From positions 1 to 25,154 of the forward strand of contig CAKPXW010000013.1 in the NCBI GenBank assembly GCA_934202505.1: a stretch of 25,154 nucleotides of DNA. Reading direction: 5' to 3'. Below the pieces are notes generated by a model. That model searched no databases. It was not told where the DNA came from and saw nothing but the letters and a program-made list of their open reading frames with translations. Positions 22,919-25,154 of this stretch are shown one piece after another (the first letter of the stretch is position 1; each line of letters begins with the position of its first letter). A program made the translations under genes and the position numbers. Source of the stretch: an uncultured Bacilli bacterium. GTDB taxonomy: Bacteria; Bacillota_I; Bacilli_A; RFN20; CAG-631.

Positions 22919-24976
22919 CTATTTTATTAATAAATTAAAACTAAAAGGTTTGATAGTTATTTTACTAAATGTTAAGTCACTATTAACCTTTCCATACTCA
23001 TTGGCATATAGATGATATTCATCATCAAGATCAATGTTTGTTTTATAATTATTAGGGTTAAAAATTAAAACTAAAACATTTCCATTATAAGCATAAGTCA
23101 AAGACATTATTTTATCATCTACTATTAAGCCATCAACACAATTCAAAATGGTCTTTTTATCAAATAAATGAAAACATGGAAATTCCTTCCTAATATTTAA
23201 AAAATCTTTAAATGCTTTAATGTTTTGAGGGTATTTATCAACAAGTGTCCAATCAATACCATTAATGGTATCATCTTTATTATATGAATTATCAACATTT
23301 TTTTTACTTCTATTAAATTCCATTCCTGAATGAAAAAATGGAATTCCTAAAGAAAATGCAATTGCAGCTAAAGATAAAAGAATTATTTTATTTTTGATTT
23401 CTATAGAATCAGTAGGATTAGAAAAATTAAGTTTATCTACAAGAAGCATATTATCATGACAATCAATGTAATTAATAGACTGGAGAGTACTTCCAAAATA
23501 GCAACCTGTTTCTATACATCCACGCATAGCTCTAATGGCATGATAAGTATTGTAACTATTACCATTAATATATCCTTTTGCTTCAAATGGAGTTGATTTG
23601 CCACGCATAGTATCGCGAAAAGAATCATTAAAAAAAGCTATATTTGGAAGGCTACTATGATTTAAAATAGTAGCTTTTTCTTCATTTCTTAATAGTGATG
23701 GCATATTCCACCCTTCACCATATAAAATAAAATCAGGATTAATTTTTTTACATTGATTATATATTTCATTTACTGTATCGATAGTTAAAATTCCCATTAA
23801 ATCAAGACGTATTCCATCAATATGATATAAAGATACTAATCTTGTAGACATATCAACAATGTATTTTTTTACCATTTTTCTATTACAATCTAAATCATTT
23901 CCACAAAAAGATCCATTGCTATAATTTCCATTTTCATCTAATAAATAAAAGTAATTAGGAACAAGTTTATTGTAGATGCTATCTTTTGAATAAGTATGAT
24001 TAAATACCATATCAACACAAACTCTTAAATTATGTTTATGACAAGCATTTACTAATTCAATAAACTCATTCATTCTTGCATAAGGGTCATTTGGATTTGT
24101 ACTATATGCACCTTTTAAAATATTAAATGCTCTAGGATCATAACCCCAGTTATAAGTGTTTTTATAATTTAAATCATCAGTTGTAGAAAAATCAGTTATT
24201 GGCATTAATTGAATATGAGTAATTCCAAGATTTATTAAATATTCAAAGCCAATAGGATTATTATTTAGACTTTTCAATTCTTGATTAATAAATGCTTTAA
24301 AAGTTGATTTATTTTTGGCATTTATTAAACTTGTAAAATCTCTAATTGAAGTTTCATAAATAATACAATCATTATTTTTATATACCTTAAAAAGAGAAGG
24401 ATTATAATTTATTGGTGTTAATCTATTTAAATTAATAACACTACTTTGCATAAAATTAGCGTTACCTGAAAAAGCATAAATATCTTGAACTTCAACTTCA
24501 ACACCATTATTAGTAACAAGATAGTTATACAAACAATCTTGTAAATCACCACTGATTATAATAGAAAAGATGCCTTTATCTTCTCTTTTCATTTCAACAA
24601 TGTTCCATAATCCATTAAAGAAATATTTTAATTTAACTTTACTTGCAAGAGGGGCCCAAGTTTTAAAAATTGTATATGTGGGATTATAGGTTGATCCTAA
24701 ATCATTTCCTTCATAGAAAAATTCATTGTCAAAACAATTTTCTTTACAAACTAGGCGATAATTAACTATACATTTGTTATTTAAATGATCAGTTAAAATA
24801 TATTCTTTACCATATTCTAAAGGATATTTAGCAATAAACTTATAAATATTTCCTTGTGTTTGCACTTGTAAAGCAAATATAGTTTCATCGTTTATTTTAA
24901 AAGAATCATAGCTATCTTCACTTTCAATAACTATAGTCTCTTTATTATCAACATATGCTCTAAAGAAAAAAGCCAT
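22919..24976 (-). CDS. pulA: Type I pullulanase (GH13, alpha-1,6 debranching)
   Basis: 685 residues, without a signal peptide, so intracellular. It cleaves alpha-1,6 branch points in pullulan, glycogen or imported maltodextrins. A leading beta domain (about 1-90) and a CBM48-like domain (about 95-180, FKTWAPLASKVKL) precede the GH13 barrel. The type I signature YNWGYDP is at 275-281. Conserved region I is VDMVFNHT (321-328), region II DGIRLDLMG with nucleophile Asp392, region III YGEGWN with acid/base Glu421, and region IV DCHDN with His507-Asp508. A C-terminal beta domain ends the protein. It starts one base after the glgP stop, so phosphorylase and debranching enzyme are coproduced, the classic pair for complete glycogen or maltodextrin breakdown. 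Confidence 0.95.
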   Translation of the reverse strand: MAFFFRAYVDNKETIVIESEDSYDSFKINDETIFALQVQTQGNIYKFIAKYPLEYGKEYILTDHLNNKCIVNYRLVCKENCFDNEFFYEGNDLGSTYNPTYTIFKTWAPLASKVKLKYFFNGLWNIVEMKREDKGIFSIIISGDLQDCLYNYLVTNNGVEVEVQDIYAFSGNANFMQSSVINLNRLTPINYNPSLFKVYKNNDCIIYETSIRDFTSLINAKNKSTFKAFINQELKSLNNNPIGFEYLINLGITHIQLMPITDFSTTDDLNYKNTYNWGYDPRAFNILKGAYSTNPNDPYARMNEFIELVNACHKHNLRVCVDMVFNHTYSKDSIYNKLVPNYFYLLDENGNYSNGSFCGNDLDCNRKMVKKYIVDMSTRLVSLYHIDGIRLDLMGILTIDTVNEIYNQCKKINPDFILYGEGWNMPSLLRNEEKATILNHSSLPNIAFFNDSFRDTMRGKSTPFEAKGYINGNSYNTYHAIRAMRGCIETGCYFGSTLQSINYIDCHDNMLLVDKLNFSNPTDSIEIKNKIILLSLAAIAFSLGIPFFHSGMEFNRSKKNVDNSYNKDDTINGIDWTLVDKYPQNIKAFKDFLNIRKEFPCFHLFDKKTILNCVDGLIVDDKIMSLTYAYNGNVLVLIFNPNNYKTNIDLDDEYHLYANEYGKVNSDLTFSKITIKPFSFNLLIK

Positions 24977-24977
24977 T

Positions 24978-25154
24978 TTATTCTACCTTCGTTAAATGCC
25001 AAATATCTTCACTATACTCGCTAATTGTTCTATCACTAGAAAAGTATGCAAATTTAGCAATATTTATTAAGCATTTTTTAGCCCATAAATGTTTATCTTG
25101 ATATAAATTTTCAAGTTCTTTTTGTTTAGCAACATAAGAATCAAAATCTACAAA
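24978..25154 (-). CDS. glgP: Glycogen/maltodextrin phosphorylase, C-terminal 58 residues (truncated by window edge)
   Basis: The minus-strand frame is open from the window's right edge to TAA at 24978-24980 and encodes the very end of an alpha-glucan phosphorylase. FDSYV, LYQDKHLWAKKCLINIA and FSSDRTISEYSEDIW match the conserved family end (SSDRTI-x-EY-x-x-DIW). The enzyme releases glucose 1-phosphate from alpha-1,4-glucans. It lies directly upstream of pulA with a one-base gap. The catalytic Lys carrying pyridoxal phosphate is outside the window. Confidence 0.93.
   Translation of the reverse strand, partial: FVDFDSYVAKQKELENLYQDKHLWAKKCLINIAKFAYFSSDRTISEYSEDIWHLTKVE

Noticed and set aside
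1..25154. tRNA, rRNA, CRISPR array, insertion sequence, prophage or defence island
   Set aside because: No cloverleaf, spaced direct repeats, transposase, integrase or defence-gene motifs were seen on either strand by reading; a dedicated scan was not possible.

Overview
This window is AT-rich (roughly 70 percent or more A+T by eye) and almost fully coding. It looks like chromosome from a low-GC Bacillota bacterium of the Bacilli/Erysipelotrichia-Mollicutes neighbourhood. Supporting signs are the gene order gmk-priA-rsmB-rlmN-stp-prkC-rsgA-rpe, consensus AGGAGG ribosome binding sites, sigma-A type promoters, lipoproteins, and small spore-associated genes (a CotD-like coat protein and two YjcZ-like mini-proteins). 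TGA is read as stop (recX ends in TGA, and no long gene needs TGA as Trp), so the genetic code is standard, unlike Mycoplasma. The taxonomic placement is inference.

Layout. (1) 1-4118, + strand: a saccharide-degradation cluster. It holds the 3' part of a GH31 glycosidase and two tandem paralogous lipoproteins with a beta-helix fold of the GH28/GH49 type. It ends at a terminator shared with the convergent rpe operon. (2) 4177-12612, - strand: a compact housekeeping operon (transcribed gmk, priA, rsmB, rlmN, stp, prkC, rsgA, rpe) with gaps of a few bases or overlaps throughout, except for a hairpin terminator between gmk and priA. The rpoZ, coaBC, def and fmt genes that often sit here in relatives are missing. 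(3) 12613-12726: a divergent control region where the gmk and rqcH promoters touch at their -35 boxes, with a perfect 22-bp palindrome on the gmk side. (4) 12727-14319, + strand: rqcH of ribosome-associated quality control. (5) 14303-14855, - strand: a cotD-like gene and two tiny YjcZ-like genes, the latter two too short for routine gene calling. (6) 14970-15629, - strand: an HU-like domain joined to a very acidic linker and an unrecognised C-terminal domain. (7) 15870-20128, + strand: two large lipoproteins, the first with a parvulin (PrsA-type) domain, followed by hit. (8) 20157-25154, - strand: an operon transcribed glgP(partial)-pulA-SGNH hydrolase-recX-yhaM, joining cytoplasmic alpha-glucan breakdown to DNA and RNA maintenance genes.

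No tRNA, rRNA, CRISPR array, transposase or prophage was seen. No clearly new multi-gene system stands out. The most notable points are the HU-acidic fusion, the oversized PrsA-like pair, the overlapping divergent promoters with a palindrome, a strong internal start in the second beta-helix lipoprotein, the rqcH/cotD antisense arrangement, and a PrkC kinase with no membrane or PASTA part.
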